Shown here: piece after piece, positions 5,243 through 6,307 of the stretch
How the letters are laid out: each line of letters begins with the position of its first letter
Position numbering within the stretch: position 1 is the first letter of the stretch
Source of the DNA: an uncultured Collinsella sp.
GTDB taxonomy: Bacteria; Actinomycetota; Coriobacteriia; Coriobacteriales; Coriobacteriaceae
Reading direction: 5' to 3'
Length of the DNA stretch: 6,307 bases
Assembly: GCA_900552295.1 (NCBI GenBank)
Contig: URZB01000093.1
Coordinates: 1-6,307, forward strand
Notes under the pieces: model-generated
The model's input: only the letters and a program-made list of their open reading frames with translations
Told to the model about the DNA's origin: nothing
Database searches by the model: none
Translations under genes and position numbers: made by a program

Positions 5243-5275
5243 TTCCGAACAATTTTGTCTTAGTGTTCGGAAACT
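5240..5275. promoter_or_regulatory. Perfect 12-bp inverted repeat, candidate larBC operator
   Basis: AGTTTCCGAACA (5240-5251) and its exact reverse complement TGTTCGGAAACT (5264-5275) are separated by 12 bases (ATTTTGTCTTAG). The left arm overlaps the last three bases of the -10 box and covers the expected start site, the classic place for a repressor. No U-tract follows on either strand, so a terminator for serB is unlikely. Each arm is itself a loose GTT-N4-AAC palindrome, so it can also be read as two dimer sites centred 24 bp apart. It does not match the NikR pattern GTATGA-N16-TCATAC. Confidence 0.7.
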
Positions 5276-5317
5276 TGCCCTTGAGTGCTAGACTTTGCAC
5301 CGTCGAAGGGAACATAT

Positions 5318-6100
5318 ATGGATAAGCGAGATCTTGAGCAATTGCTGAGCGATGTTGCCGACGGAGCAGTCGCCCCGGCAGTCGCCCTCACGCGCATCCA
5401 GACGGCGCCGACCGCCGATCTGGGTTTTGCACAGCTCGATCTTTCACGCGGGGTACGCCAGGGAGCCGGCGAGGTTGTCTACGGCGCCGGTAAAACCGCC
5501 GAGCAAATTGCCGCCATTATCGAGGCGCTGCGCGATGCCGGCCAGGAGCGCATCCTGGTCACGCGCCTGGATGCCGAAAAAGCAGCCCGTACCTCGGAGC
5601 TCCTCGACAACGGCATCGACCTGGGATATGTCCCGGACGCACAGCTCGCCCTCGTGGGCGGCAAGCCCTCCCCTACCGGCAACGGACGCATCGTCGTCGC
5701 CTGCGCCGGCACGAGCGACCTGCCCGTCGCCGAGGAAGCCGCGTTGACGGCCGAATTCTATGGCAACGAGGTCGACCGCCTCTACGACGTGGGTGTCGCC
5801 GGCCTGCACCGCCTGCTCGCGCATGCCGAGGAACTTGCTCAGGCACAGGTGGTCATCGCCATCGCCGGCATGGAGGGCGCACTGGCGAGCGTTGTCGGCG
5901 GCCTGGTAAGCTGTCCGGTCATCGCCGTTCCCACCAGTGTGGGCTACGGCGCAAGTTTTGGTGGCGTAGCCGCGCTACTCGCCATGCTCAACTCCTGCGC
6001 CAGCGGCGTATCGGTCGTCAATATCGATAACGGCTTTGGCGCCGCCTACCAGGCAAGTCTTATCAATCATCTGAGCGCCGGCACACCCCGCACCCGTTAA
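5318..6100 (+). CDS. larB: LarB, nickel-pincer nucleotide biosynthesis carboxylase/hydrolase
   Basis: LarB starts synthesis of the nickel-pincer nucleotide cofactor. It carboxylates the pyridinium ring of nicotinic acid adenine dinucleotide and hydrolyses the phosphoanhydride to give pyridinium-3,5-biscarboxylate mononucleotide. The product is 260 residues, normal for the family. The N-terminal region carries LDLSRGVRQGAGEVVYGAGKT (40-60), the LarB signature resembling R-x-G-x-x-E-V-V-x-G-x-G-K-T. The C-terminal half is the PurE/AIR-carboxylase-like domain: VACAGTSDLPVAEEA (127-141), GMEGALASVVGGL (184-196), PTSVGYGASFGG (205-216) and LNSCASGVSVVNIDNGFGAA (224-243). Cys227 lies where the catalytic Cys that forms a covalent adduct is found in characterised LarB. 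The start at 5318 has GAAGGGAAC ahead; an in-frame GTG at 5285 would add 11 unsupported residues. larC follows after ten bases, so they form one operon behind the promoter and operator above. Confidence 0.95.
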   Translation: MDKRDLEQLLSDVADGAVAPAVALTRIQTAPTADLGFAQLDLSRGVRQGAGEVVYGAGKTAEQIAAIIEALRDAGQERILVTRLDAEKAARTSELLDNGIDLGYVPDAQLALVGGKPSPTGNGRIVVACAGTSDLPVAEEAALTAEFYGNEVDRLYDVGVAGLHRLLAHAEELAQAQVVIAIAGMEGALASVVGGLVSCPVIAVPTSVGYGASFGGVAALLAMLNSCASGVSVVNIDNGFGAAYQASLINHLSAGTPRTR

Positions 6101-6110
6101 GGAGCATTTC

Positions 6111-6307
6111 ATGTCCAATCATCAACATACGCTTATCATCGACGGCACCTCGGGCATCAGCGGCGACATGACTGTCGCGGCCCTGCTCGACCTGGGCGCC
6201 AGCGAGGAGCACCTGCGCGAGCAGCTCGCCACGCTTCCGGTCGGCGGCTTTGAGATTGCCGTTACACGCGCAAACAAGCATGGCATCGACGCCTGCGACT
6301 TTGACGT
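6111..6307 (+). CDS. larC: LarC, nickel-insertion enzyme for the pincer cofactor (5' part only)
   Basis: LarC is the CTP-dependent cyclometallase that inserts nickel into the dithio pincer nucleotide, the last step of NPN synthesis. Only the first 65 codons are in the window. They contain the family's N-terminal signature SGISGDM at residues 14-20, within a LIIDGTSGISGDMTVAALLD context, followed by an alpha-helical stretch and the V-x-R-x-x-K-x-G-I-D-A segment at 51-61 that is typical of LarC. The start at 6111 has TAAGGAGC six bases upstream, which overlaps the larB stop codon and suggests translational coupling. In some lactobacilli LarC is encoded in two parts joined by a programmed frameshift; the window ends too early to tell here. 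Confidence 0.93.
   Translation, partial: MSNHQHTLIIDGTSGISGDMTVAALLDLGASEEHLREQLATLPVGGFEIAVTRANKHGIDACDFD

Noticed and set aside
5240..5275. The larB inverted repeat as a serB terminator
   Set aside because: There is no T-tract after the right arm on the plus strand, and the left arm overlaps a near-consensus promoter.

Overview
The window is a high-GC, gene-dense bacterial segment. Its gene set and style fit an actinobacterial gut anaerobe of the Coriobacteriia, most likely a Collinsella-like organism: a Feo ferrous-iron system with two FeoA proteins, an orphan HPr, a bacterial-type AspRS and a lactate-racemase cofactor (lar) operon. The taxonomic call is an inference from content and composition, not from a marker gene.

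Left part (1-2167, all minus strand): reading in the direction of transcription, an HPr phosphocarrier gene (ptsH) ends in a clear intrinsic terminator. It is followed by an iron-uptake operon feoA2-feoA1-feoB; feoB runs off the left edge after 367 codons. The DNA ahead of feoA2 has a perfect 15-bp inverted repeat. The feoA1-feoB gap has a DtxR/IdeR-like iron box and a GC-rich hairpin.

Middle (2168-4568): a 357-base non-coding gap holds a cluster of about seven short related modules, TGGGACGCAGTTTCCGC and its reverse complement, plus the aspS terminator. aspS (595 aa, minus) is complete. Its leader has a stem-loop just ahead of a strong ribosome binding site, and its sequence hints at a non-discriminating enzyme.

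Right part (4569-6307, plus strand): serB-like phosphoserine phosphatase diverges from aspS. Next is a well-formed promoter whose -10 box and start site are overlapped by a perfect 12-bp inverted repeat (a likely operator), then larB and the start of larC. LarB and LarC act at the first and last steps of nickel-pincer nucleotide (NPN) synthesis, the cofactor of LarA-type racemases and epimerases. larE and larA are presumably outside the window.

No wholly new multi-gene system is visible. The points most worth a second look are the larB operator/promoter, an HPr with Asp at the position of regulatory Ser46, the intergenic repeat cluster, and two different candidate control sites in the feo operon.
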